A DNA stretch of 64,000 nucleotides from CAVVIG01 sp050249955 (lineage in GTDB: Bacteria > Acidobacteriota > Vicinamibacteria > Vicinamibacterales > CAVVIG01): contig JBFWPN010000012.1 in the NCBI GenBank assembly GCA_050249955.1, forward strand, positions 1-64,000, in the 5' to 3' direction. A program made the position numbers and the translations under genes. Below the pieces are notes generated by a model. It saw only the letters and a program-made list of their open reading frames with translations. It did not search any database and was not told the origin of the DNA. Positions 53,899 through 63,781 of the stretch are shown piece after piece (the stretch's first letter is position 1; each line of letters starts with the position of its first letter).

Positions 53899-54894
53899 TC
53901 AGGCCGTGCGCTTGCGCTGGAGCGCTCTCACGATCTTCTCGCCGTGAAAACGGCCGTTCTCGATGAAGATGGCGCCCGTGTCGAGCCCGCCGACGAGCCC
54001 GCCGGCCACGAACACGCCCGTCACGCTGGTCTCCATCGTCTCGGGATCGAAGATTGGCTCGCGCCGCTCGCCGAGCGTCACGCCGGTGCGCTCGAGCAGG
54101 TCGAAATCCGGGTGGTAGCCGGTCAGCAGCAGCACCGCGTCGGCCTGCACTTCGGTCTGTGCGCCGTCCTTCAGCTCGATCACCGCGGTCGTGGGGCGGA
54201 TTTCGACGACGCGCGACTCGAAGTGGGCGATGACGGATCGCTCCTTGATGCGGTTGTCGATGTCGGGCCGGATCCAGTACTTGATGCGGTCCGAGAGTGT
54301 GGCGCCGCGATGCACCAGCGTCACCTGGGCCCCGGCCCTGTAGAGTTCGAGCGACGCGATGGCCGCCGAGTTCTTGCCACCCACGACGAGCACGTGCTGA
54401 CGGTAATGCGCGTGCGGATCGCCGTAGTAGTGCTTCACGTGCGGCAGTGTCTCGCCGGGAATGCCGAGTTCGTTCGGCTGGTCGTAGTAGCCGATGGCGA
54501 ACACGACGGCCCTGGCCTTCCGGCCCTGGCGGACGCCGCGGTCGGAGCGGCTGTCCACGATGAAGACCCGTTCGCCCTCAACGGCATCCTGCGTGATTCC
54601 CAGCACCTCCTCGCCGAACGCGATCGGGATCCGGTACGCGTCCACCACGCGGCGGTAGTAGCGGAGCGCCTCGTGCCTCGTCGGCTTCTCGTAGGGCGTG
54701 ACGAACGGCAGGCGCCCGATCTCGAGCAGGTCGGGCGTGGTGAAGAAGGTCATGCCCGGAGGGAAGTTGAAGATGGAGTTGACCAGCACTCCCTTCTCGA
54801 TCACCTCGTAATCGAGGCCGGCTTCGGACGCCGCAATGCCGACGGCGAGGCCGGCGGGGCCGGCCCCCACGATGAGCAGGTCACGAACGGACAT
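53899..54894 (-). CDS. ypdA: YpdA-family thiol disulfide reductase
   Basis: 331 residues. LLIVGAGPAGLAVGIAA (FAD), FFTTPDLLEIGRLPF, VLVVGGKNSAAIASLELYRAG (NADPH), and FVAGGLVGGLDTGAIFIENGR are YpdA signatures. YpdA reduces bacillithiol disulfide with NADPH in Firmicutes; Acidobacteriota may use bacillithiol, and the enzyme lies beside the ergothioneine genes. The ATG at 54894 sits 7 nt after a -10 box and is preferred over the upstream in-frame ATG at 54903. Confidence 0.92.
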   Translation of the reverse strand: MSVRDLLIVGAGPAGLAVGIAASEAGLDYEVIEKGVLVNSIFNFPPGMTFFTTPDLLEIGRLPFVTPYEKPTRHEALRYYRRVVDAYRIPIAFGEEVLGITQDAVEGERVFIVDSRSDRGVRQGRKARAVVFAIGYYDQPNELGIPGETLPHVKHYYGDPHAHYRQHVLVVGGKNSAAIASLELYRAGAQVTLVHRGATLSDRIKYWIRPDIDNRIKERSVIAHFESRVVEIRPTTAVIELKDGAQTEVQADAVLLLTGYHPDFDLLERTGVTLGERREPIFDPETMETSVTGVFVAGGLVGGLDTGAIFIENGRFHGEKIVRALQRKRTA

Positions 54895-54901
54895 GCATGA
54901 C

Positions 54902-54907
54902 ATTCTA
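54902..54907 (-). promoter_or_regulatory. -10 box of ypdA, 7 nt before the ATG
   Basis: Minus-strand TAGAAT, then GTCATGC, then the ATG at 54894. Same geometry as at 32748 and 44680. Confidence 0.6.
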
Positions 54908-54982
54908 GGCGGTCCACCGCGCCTTCATCGCCCAAGGGCCGCCTTTCATCCGATTCGCGGCAGGCATCGCCGGGGTTCGCCC

Positions 54983-54988
54983 TAGAAT
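54983..54988 (+). promoter_or_regulatory. -10 box of the LytS/LytR pair
   Basis: TAGAAT 16 nt before the ATG at 55005; a leader of about 9 nt is expected. Confidence 0.45.
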
Positions 54989-55004
54989 CGGGACCGGTCA
55001 TGTG

Positions 55005-56051
55005 ATGAAGGAGTTCCTCAGGCTCGCACGCATCGTGGTCGCTGCCGCCGCCGCCGTGCTGTTGTTCTTCGGGTCGTTCGGCCGGGCGGGCTGGAGCAAC
55101 ATCGTGATGGACGCGGGCGTGGCCCTGCTGTTCTCGGTGCTGATCGGCGTTCCAGCGCAGCTCCTGCTGCCTCGCCTCGGTCCATTCATCTTCAGGCGCA
55201 CGACGCCGCCGCTGAACTGGATCCTCCTGATCGCCACGATGATGGCGATTGCCACGGTCGGCAGCCTGGCGGCCATCGCGGTCCTCATTGCGCTGGGCCT
55301 CCTGGCGCCCGAGGCGTTCCCGGGCTTCCTCGTGAGCGCCCTGCGCGTGTCCATGGCCATCAGCCTCACGTTCGGCGTGGGCATCACGCTCTACGAGCGC
55401 ATGCGGCACCGGGCCATCACCGCGGAACTGGCGCTGCGGACCAAGGAACGGGACGAAGCCGACGCGAGGCGCATGGCAAGCGAGGCGCGGCTCGCATCCC
55501 TCGAAGCCCGCGTGCAGCCGCACTTCCTGTTCAACACGCTGAACTCGATCGCGGCATTGATCCCCCAGGATCCGGCTGGTGCCGAGCGCATGACGGCCAG
55601 GCTCGCGTCACTCCTCCGCTCGTCGCTCGACGATGCCGACTCGCCGCTGGTCGCCCTGGGCCACGAGGTGCAGAGCACGCGGCACTACCTCGAGATCGAA
55701 CAGGTCCGCTTCGGCGATCGGCTCCGCTTCACCATCGACGTGCCCGAGGTGCTGTCCCGCACCCCGGTCCCGCGGTTCGCGCTCCAGACGCTTGTGGAGA
55801 ACAGCGTGAAGTACGCCGTCTTCCCCAGGCGCGAGGGCGCCCACATCCGGATCACCGCGGACGGCTCGCCGGGACGGGTGCGCATTGCCGTCGAAGACGA
55901 TGGGCCTGGTTTCGATGGGGACCACGACCTGCCACACCACGGCCTGTCGCTGCTGCGCGAGCGGCTGGCGCTGGCGTATGCCGGTGGGGCATCGCTGCTC
56001 GTGGAGAGCCGCCCTGCGCACAGTCGGGTGCAGATCGAGGTGCCCGCGTGA
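55005..56051 (+). CDS. LytS/YehU-type sensor histidine kinase
   Basis: 348 residues. Four hydrophobic helices (about 8-130) followed by the His_kinase domain with LEARVQPHFLFNTLNSIAAL (phospho-acceptor His) and HATPase_c (LVENSVKYAVFPRREG, DDGPGF, HGLSLLRERL). It partners the LytTR regulator encoded next (4-nt overlap). No known ligand. A GTG at 55002 would add one residue. Confidence 0.92.
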   Translation: MKEFLRLARIVVAAAAAVLLFFGSFGRAGWSNIVMDAGVALLFSVLIGVPAQLLLPRLGPFIFRRTTPPLNWILLIATMMAIATVGSLAAIAVLIALGLLAPEAFPGFLVSALRVSMAISLTFGVGITLYERMRHRAITAELALRTKERDEADARRMASEARLASLEARVQPHFLFNTLNSIAALIPQDPAGAERMTARLASLLRSSLDDADSPLVALGHEVQSTRHYLEIEQVRFGDRLRFTIDVPEVLSRTPVPRFALQTLVENSVKYAVFPRREGAHIRITADGSPGRVRIAVEDDGPGFDGDHDLPHHGLSLLRERLALAYAGGASLLVESRPAHSRVQIEVPA

Positions 56052-56806
56052 TTCGCGCCTATCTGGTCGATGACGAGCGGCTGGCCGTGGACCGGCTGAC
56101 GCGGATGCTGCTGCAGACCGGCCGTGTGCAGGTCGTTGGCAGCAGCACCGATCCCGAGGTGGCGCTCGGCGAGCTGGCAGCCGCGCGGCCCGACGTGCTG
56201 TTCCTGGACATCCAGATGCCTGGCCTGACCGGCTTCGACCTGCTCGAGCGCCTCGATGCCTCCATCCCGGTGATCTTCACGACGGCATACGACGAGCACG
56301 CCCTGCGTGCGTTCGCCACCAACTCCATCGACTACCTGCTCAAGCCCATCGAGGTGGATCGGCTCGACCAGGCCCTCGACAAGCTGGCCCGGCTGACCCG
56401 GGCCCCAGGACCGCAGGCCGACGTCCGGGCGCTGGCGCGTGAACTGGCTGCGCAACTGGCACCGTCACGCCGGCTCGATCGCCTGGCGTCGCGCGCGGGC
56501 GAAAGGACCACGCTGCTTGACGTCGCCCGGATCTCGCACGTCATCGCGCGGGACAAACTGACGTTCGCCGTCGTGGGAGGGCGGGAGCACGTGGTGGACC
56601 AGACGCTCACGCAGCTCGAGGGGCTGCTCGACCCGCGACGGTTCGCGCGCATCCACCGCTCGACGATCGTCAACCTGTCGTTTGCGCACGAGCTGCACGC
56701 CGACGTCGACGGCGGCGTGCTGCTGCGGCTGCGGGATGAGGCACGGACGGAGCTGTCCGTGGCGCGGGACCGCGTCCGGGAGCTGAAGGACCGCCTGGGG
56801 ATCTAG
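56048..56806 (+). CDS. LytTR-family response regulator
   Basis: 252 residues: REC domain with VLFLDIQMPG (D54-type acceptor) and FTTAYDEHALRAF, and a C-terminal LytTR DNA-binding domain (ISHVIARDKLTFAVVGGREHVV, FARIHRSTIVNL). GTG start overlapping the kinase gene. Its TAG stop shares CTAG with the stop of the convergent gene at 56803. Confidence 0.94.
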   Translation: MIRAYLVDDERLAVDRLTRMLLQTGRVQVVGSSTDPEVALGELAAARPDVLFLDIQMPGLTGFDLLERLDASIPVIFTTAYDEHALRAFATNSIDYLLKPIEVDRLDQALDKLARLTRAPGPQADVRALARELAAQLAPSRRLDRLASRAGERTTLLDVARISHVIARDKLTFAVVGGREHVVDQTLTQLEGLLDPRRFARIHRSTIVNLSFAHELHADVDGGVLLRLRDEARTELSVARDRVRELKDRLGI

Positions 56807-57747
56807 CGGACGGTGACCTTCCAGTAGGCGTTCGTCCAGCAGCACTGGTCGGCCGAGGCGCTGTCGATGTTCCCGAAGGTGTCGACGCGGGCCCGCACGG
56901 TGTACTCACCAGGCGTGCTGAAGGTGGCGGTGGTCTCGACCGTACCCTGCGACTCCTTCACGGAGGTTCGTGCGGGTGCGAACGTGACGGACGAAACCGG
57001 CCCGGCATGCACGAACCAGGTGATGTTCATGCTGGGTACCAGGTCGCGCTTTACCGGCACCGGCTCCTTCTCGTGCACGGCATCGTCGTGCACGACCAGG
57101 CGGAGCGGCACGGGCACGCCGACCTTGGCCTGGACCGGCGTCTGGATGCCGGACGGCCCCCGCCCCGAGGGGCCTCCCTGGGCGAAGCGGACGAGGGGCG
57201 GCGTGGAGCCCATCGCCATCGGCCAGCTCAGCTGGTAGGCAGCCGCCTTGGCGCGGGCCGGCACCGAGAACACCTGCCCCTGATAGCGGAGCGTCCACAC
57301 CACGTCGCCGGCGTAGTTGGCAGGGACCGTCACCGTGAAGGCGCCCCGCTCGCGCTCGTAATTGTTCGTGATGGTGGGACGCGGGGCCGGCTTCTTCGCG
57401 GCCGCGTCCCCCGTCTGCACGCTGGCGACACCGGCCGTGGCCCCGCCAACGCCGATCGAATCCGGCGCCGGCACGGGGAAGACCGTCGGCTGGCGACCGT
57501 CGAACTCCTTCGGGGTGACCACGTTGTCAGGGCCGATGGGAATCTCGACGGTGCGCTTGAACTGGTTCGAGAACCCGAAGGACAGCGTGACCGTCCCATC
57601 CGGGTTCGCATACCAGCCGTCGAAGAACGGGGCGACGCGTGCCTTCTCGGGGTTCATCGGTGCCAGCGGCCGTGGCACCTGAGCCTGCAGGGGCGCCGCC
57701 GACGCCATCGCCAGGGCGAACAGTCCGATACACAACACACGTCGCAT
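56803..57747 (-). CDS. Secreted partner protein of the cytochrome/copper module (copy 2)
   Basis: 314-residue secreted protein (signal peptide ending LQAQ). It carries FDGWYANPDGTVTLSFGFSN, then GPDN and QPTVFPVP segments, matching the paralogue at 9952-10884. The C-terminal Ig-like region (FSTPGEYTVRARVDTFG) likewise resembles FTEPGTYVLRARADDG there. The start at 57747 follows GGAGAG. It begins 32 nt after the end of the cytochrome gene, so it is co-transcribed. Function unknown. Confidence 0.8.
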   Translation of the reverse strand: MRRVLCIGLFALAMASAAPLQAQVPRPLAPMNPEKARVAPFFDGWYANPDGTVTLSFGFSNQFKRTVEIPIGPDNVVTPKEFDGRQPTVFPVPAPDSIGVGGATAGVASVQTGDAAAKKPAPRPTITNNYERERGAFTVTVPANYAGDVVWTLRYQGQVFSVPARAKAAAYQLSWPMAMGSTPPLVRFAQGGPSGRGPSGIQTPVQAKVGVPVPLRLVVHDDAVHEKEPVPVKRDLVPSMNITWFVHAGPVSSVTFAPARTSVKESQGTVETTATFSTPGEYTVRARVDTFGNIDSASADQCCWTNAYWKVTVR

Positions 57748-57779
57748 CACAATGCTCTCTCCACGCCTGCCGAACGGGC

Positions 57780-59105
57780 TCACTGCTGTTGCTGCTGCTG
57801 GGTCCTGCCGGCCGCGGCGCGCTTCTCGCGTTCGGCCACGATCTGCTTGTACCCCGCGTCATCGAGGTGCGTGACCGCGATCCACCCGTGCGACATCTCG
57901 TCCGTCGTGCGGCTGCCACCGCCCACCCACTGATCGGGATCGGGGTTGCCCTTGTTGTTGGCCGTGTTGTCGTAGTACCCGGTGAGTACCAGGACCGAGC
58001 CGGTGGGGATGAGCGGGGCGTAGTCGTCCTGGTAGACGTGGCTGGTGTGCCACGCGTTGGTCCAGTTCGAGATCGAGCTGAGCATGGTGAGCTTGCCGGT
58101 GGTCGGGTCGAAGAGTTCCGCCGTCATGCCGACGAGGCGGGCGTGCCCGTGCGGCTGGAAGCTGTCGATGCGCACCGGGTGATCCCAGGAGTGGAACCCC
58201 TGCGTCATCGCGGTGCCATGGGGCGGAATCTCGAGTTCTCCGCCCTTCATCAGCAGCGAGTAGGACTTGAGATCCTGCCGGAAGCGCGACTTCTCCTTGT
58301 GATCCGCGGGATAGAGCCAGATGCCCAGTTCGACCACGTCGCCGGCGACTTCCTCGCCGAAGGGCCAGTAGTGGACGTCCCACTTCACCATCGCGTTGGC
58401 GGGCAGCGTGCGGCAGGCATCGGTCGGGATCACCTCGCCGGTCTTGCCCGAGGCGTATTCAGAGACCCGCTCCAGCAGCGCATACTGCCCGGTCGTCGCG
58501 TCGGGCACCATCAGGTCGCTGTTCGCGTGGTGCGTGCCCGGGCGTCCCTTCACCGAGGGGCGCACGGAAATGGCCCTGATGCAGCGATCGGTGGTCGTCC
58601 CCACGGGGACGATGGGGCGCCACCAGCGGTCCTGGCCGCGGGCGGGGAGATCGTAGGGCTTCGTCCTGACGATCACGTCGGGCTGGCCGAAGCGGTCCTC
58701 GTAGGCCCATTTGGTGCCGTCGGCCCACTTCACCGGGGGCGGCATGTCGGCCGGGTTGCCCTGCAGCGCGCCGCCGTCCACCCATTTCGCGATGGTGGCG
58801 ATGGCCTGGTCGCTCAGTCGCAGGTCGTCCTTCAGCTGCTGGATCCCAACCTTGTCGTAGCGGTACGGCGGCATCTCGCCGTCCTGCACCTTCTGCTTGA
58901 TCGAGCGCGCCCAGGGGCGCACGTCCTGGTAGTTCAGCAGGGACATCGGTGCCGAGCCGCCCGGTCGGTGGCACTCCTGGCAGCTCTTCTGGAGAATCGG
59001 CGCCACATCCTTCGTGAAGGTCACGGCGTTCGCTGCCGTCTGGGCCGAGGCGGGCGTGGCGGCGACGATGGACGCGAAGATCAACGGGACGATCGTCTTT
59101 CTCAT
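57780..59105 (-). CDS. Cytochrome c fused to type II copper monooxygenase-like domain (copy 2)
   Basis: 441 residues with a signal peptide (ending ASAQ). CQECH (C42, C45, H46) and M54 mark the cytochrome c domain. The C-terminal copper-type region has THHA (H192-H193), H245, and HGHARLVGM at 319-327, which keeps the HxH-x5-M spacing of copy 1 (HLHAPGARM). The C-terminus is a glutamine run (QQQQQQ), as in copy 1 (NNNQQQ). The start at 59105 has AGGTGA upstream. It is paralogous to 8522-9943 but quite diverged. Confidence 0.82.
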   Translation of the reverse strand: MRKTIVPLIFASIVAATPASAQTAANAVTFTKDVAPILQKSCQECHRPGGSAPMSLLNYQDVRPWARSIKQKVQDGEMPPYRYDKVGIQQLKDDLRLSDQAIATIAKWVDGGALQGNPADMPPPVKWADGTKWAYEDRFGQPDVIVRTKPYDLPARGQDRWWRPIVPVGTTTDRCIRAISVRPSVKGRPGTHHANSDLMVPDATTGQYALLERVSEYASGKTGEVIPTDACRTLPANAMVKWDVHYWPFGEEVAGDVVELGIWLYPADHKEKSRFRQDLKSYSLLMKGGELEIPPHGTAMTQGFHSWDHPVRIDSFQPHGHARLVGMTAELFDPTTGKLTMLSSISNWTNAWHTSHVYQDDYAPLIPTGSVLVLTGYYDNTANNKGNPDPDQWVGGGSRTTDEMSHGWIAVTHLDDAGYKQIVAEREKRAAAGRTQQQQQQ

Positions 59106-59487
59106 GGGTTCACCTATGTCGGCATCAACCAGGGCCAGTGGGAGCCAGCACGGTGGCTCACCTGACCGTTCGGCAGTGGAGGATAGCCGAACTCCTGGAG
59201 ACAAACATTGCGATTTTCTTAGATCGACACTGGGAACCTGGACGCTGGAACGCAGAACGTGGACGTCAGAAGCCGGGAAGGCGGGAGGGCGTTACACACG
59301 TCTGAGTTCTGACTTCCGCGTTCTGACGTCGGGGCGATTTGGCCATTGGCCGCACCGGGTGCCCGTTCACCCCCGCAATCGGCCAGCTCACCGGAACATT
59401 ATTCCGGCAAACCTTGCTTCTACTATGATTTACGGCAATTCGTGGTACCCAGGTGGTACCACTCCGCATTTACAGGAGACGACACGA
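59106..59487. repeat. 382-bp intergenic region with degenerate oligonucleotide repeats
   Basis: Divergent control region for the cytochrome module (minus) and the radical SAM gene (plus). Repeat words run from about 59215 to 59330, including the 17-mer at 59302-59318 identical to 6691-6707. No gene is seen. A -10 box for the radical SAM gene lies at 59424. Confidence 0.65.
59424..59429 (+). promoter_or_regulatory. -10 box of the radical SAM gene
   Basis: TATGAT 58 nt before the ATG at 59488; the leader ends in ACAGGAGAC, a strong Shine-Dalgarno. Confidence 0.5.
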
Positions 59488-61578
<2,091 letters not shown>

Positions 61579-61630
61579 CGCGGCCATCCTCCGGGGCTGC
61601 CGGCCCCGGCGCTCGGCCAGCCACCCCAGG

Positions 61631-61672
61631 GGGCCGGCAGTGTTCATGACACTGCCGGCCCTCTTTCATTTG
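61631..61672 (+). terminator. Rho-independent terminator of the radical SAM gene
   Basis: Perfect 13-bp stem GGGCCGGCAGTGT (61631-61643) / ACACTGCCGGCCC (61649-61661), loop TCATG, followed by TCTTTCATTT. Its inner arms recur in the terminator at 63721. Confidence 0.92.
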
Positions 61673-61739
61673 CGCGCGCGTTCACGCGACATGAAGCTCT
61701 TCCGTTCCATCACCCTCAAGTCGCTGCACTCAATGACGC

Positions 61740-61745
61740 TACACT
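61740..61745 (+). promoter_or_regulatory. Putative -10 box of the hybrid kinase gene
   Basis: TACACT 43 nt before the ATG at 61789; the expected leader contains the hairpin at 61761-61783. Confidence 0.4.
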
Positions 61746-61760
61746 GTTGACAGGTCCCGC

Positions 61761-61783
61761 CTCCGGCGGGAGTCCCGCCGGAG
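61761..61783 (+). promoter_or_regulatory. Hairpin sequestering the Shine-Dalgarno of the hybrid kinase
   Basis: Perfect 10-bp stem CTCCGGCGGG (61761-61770) / CCCGCCGGAG (61774-61783) with loop AGT. The 3' arm ends in GGAG, the only Shine-Dalgarno-like sequence, 5 nt before the ATG at 61789. Confidence 0.65.
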
Positions 61784-61788
61784 CCTCC

Positions 61789-63675
61789 ATGAGCGATGAA
61801 ACGCCGCCTCCTTCCACCCGGAAGGTGACCCACCTGAACGGCGCAGTCCGCATCGCGCTTGCCTATGCGTTCGCTGGCACCGTCTACATCCTGGTGTCGG
61901 ACCGCATCGTGGCGCTCTTCGTCCACGACATCGAGACGGTCACCCTGATCAGCACGCTGAAGGGCTGGGGCTTCGTCCTCGTCACCTCGATCCTGTTGTG
62001 GGTGATGATCAGGCAGCATGTGGCCGACCTGCTGGCGAGCGAGGCCGCCCGCATGGAGCGCGAAGTCTTCGTCGCGACGGTTGTGGACAGCATCGGTGGG
62101 TACCTGTACGTGAAGGACCGGGAGTATCGGTACCAGTTCGCGAACGCCGCCGTGTGCAGGTTGTTTGGCACCGGGGCGGAGGGTGTCATCGGTGCCGACG
62201 ACTCGCAGTTCCTCGACGCAGCAACAGCCGCCGGCCTTCGCGCCAACGACCGGCGGGTCATCGAGCAGGGCGAGCGGGTCGAGGCCGAGGAAGTGCATCA
62301 TGGCGTGGATGGCCGCGAGTCGCGGACGTACCTGTCCGTCAAGATGCCCCTCCGCCATCCTGACGGCACCATCATCGGCCTGTGCGGCATCTCGACCGAC
62401 ATCACCGACATCAAGGCCGCGGAGGTCGAGCGGACGCGGCTGCGGGAGCAGCTCGTCCAGGCGCAGAAAATGGAGGCAATCGGCCTGCTCACGGGCGGCA
62501 TCGCGCACGACTTCAACAACATCCTCACCGGCATCCTCGGGTACGCCTCGCTCCTGCAGGAGCTCGCCCCGGTCAAGGCCGACCCCACGATCGACGAGTA
62601 CGTCGGCGAGATCCGGCTGGCGGGCGAGCGCGCAAGGGACCTGGTCAGCAACATGCTGCGGTTCAGCCGGGGACACGCCTCCGACGGCGAGGCGAGAACC
62701 CTCCTGCGCGCGCAGCCGGTGGTCGCCGAAGTGGTCAAGTTGCTCACCGCCACCATCCCTTCGAGCATCCGGATCGGGACCTCGATCGATCAGCGGGCGG
62801 CGGACATCTGCATCGACCCCGTCGAACTGCATCAACTCATCACCAATCTGGTCATCAACGCGCGTGACGCACTGAACGGAGTCGGCGGCATCCAGATTGC
62901 CCTGGCCAACCGGCACATCGCGCAGGACAGGTGTGCCGCCTGCCACGGCAGCATCGAGGGTGACTTCGTCGAGCTCTCGGTATCGGACACCGGCAGCGGC
63001 ATCGCTCCGGAACACTTGCCGTCGATCTTCGAGCCGTTCTTCACGACGAAGGAGGTCGGCAAGGGCACCGGGCTCGGGCTGTCGGTCGTGCACGGCATCA
63101 TGCACAAGCTGGGCGGCCACATCGGCGTGCGGTCGGCGGTGGGGCAGGGCACCACCATCGGCCTGCTCTTCCCTGCCCGCGCCTCCGATGCCAGGGCACC
63201 GCAGGTCGAGTCGGCCGTGGTGCCAGAAACGACCGCGTACGCGTGGGCCCGCATCATGGTGGTCGACGACGAGCCGGTGCTGACCCGCCTGGTGCGAGCG
63301 GTGCTCGAACGCCGCGGCATGCAGGTCGTCAGCTTCAACGACAGCCAGGCGGCACTGGCCGCCTTTGCCGCGGCCCCCGGCGACGTCGACCTGGTCGTGA
63401 CCGATCAGACGATGCCCGGGATGACGGGGGACGAGTTGACGGAGCGCTTGCTCGACATCCGGGGCGACCTGCCGATCCTCCTGTGCTCCGGCTACAGCGA
63501 CCGCATCGACGCAAAAAGGGCGGCAGCCATCGGGGTGCGGCGCTACCTTCCGAAGCCGATCGCCATGGCAACGCTGGAGCGGGCCGTCATCGACGCTTTG
63601 CCGCAGGCAGCGCCCGATCGCCGGCGCTGGAGTCTGACCGGCGGCGACCGCGCGGAGCATCGCGAGCAGGGCTGA
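61789..63675 (+). CDS. PAS-domain hybrid sensor histidine kinase with C-terminal receiver
   Basis: 628 residues. Two membrane helices (about 20-75), a PAS domain (80-205, YLYVKDREYRYQFANAAVC), HisKA-like GGIAHDFNNILTGIL (NtrB-like H-box), HATPase_c with FEPFFTTKEVGKGTGLGLS, and a receiver domain (MVVDDEPVLTRLVR, VVTDQTMPGM, CSGYSD). A C-A-A-C-H segment lies inside the ATPase domain. No separate regulator follows. The ATG at 61789 is preferred over a TTG at 61747. Confidence 0.9.
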   Translation: MSDETPPPSTRKVTHLNGAVRIALAYAFAGTVYILVSDRIVALFVHDIETVTLISTLKGWGFVLVTSILLWVMIRQHVADLLASEAARMEREVFVATVVDSIGGYLYVKDREYRYQFANAAVCRLFGTGAEGVIGADDSQFLDAATAAGLRANDRRVIEQGERVEAEEVHHGVDGRESRTYLSVKMPLRHPDGTIIGLCGISTDITDIKAAEVERTRLREQLVQAQKMEAIGLLTGGIAHDFNNILTGILGYASLLQELAPVKADPTIDEYVGEIRLAGERARDLVSNMLRFSRGHASDGEARTLLRAQPVVAEVVKLLTATIPSSIRIGTSIDQRAADICIDPVELHQLITNLVINARDALNGVGGIQIALANRHIAQDRCAACHGSIEGDFVELSVSDTGSGIAPEHLPSIFEPFFTTKEVGKGTGLGLSVVHGIMHKLGGHIGVRSAVGQGTTIGLLFPARASDARAPQVESAVVPETTAYAWARIMVVDDEPVLTRLVRAVLERRGMQVVSFNDSQAALAAFAAAPGDVDLVVTDQTMPGMTGDELTERLLDIRGDLPILLCSGYSDRIDAKRAAAIGVRRYLPKPIAMATLERAVIDALPQAAPDRRRWSLTGGDRAEHREQG

Positions 63676-63720
63676 GGGAGACCGCGCGCGGGCGGCTTGC
63701 CCGAAACACCCGGCACAAAA

Positions 63721-63763
63721 ACACAAAGGCCGGCAGTGCTCATCACACTGCCGGCCTTTGTGT
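63721..63763. terminator. Strong bidirectional terminator between convergent genes
   Basis: Perfect 18-bp stem ACACAAAGGCCGGCAGTG (63721-63738) / CACTGCCGGCCTTTGTGT (63746-63763), loop CTCATCA. It serves the hybrid kinase gene and the BON-domain gene. Confidence 0.92.
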
Positions 63764-63781
63764 CTTCAGCAGGACTCGCGG

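Noticed and set aside
62935..62960. CAACH in the hybrid kinase looks like a heme c motif
   Set aside because: It lies inside the cytoplasmic ATPase domain, where c-type heme attachment does not occur. Related kinases often carry a Cys pair here.
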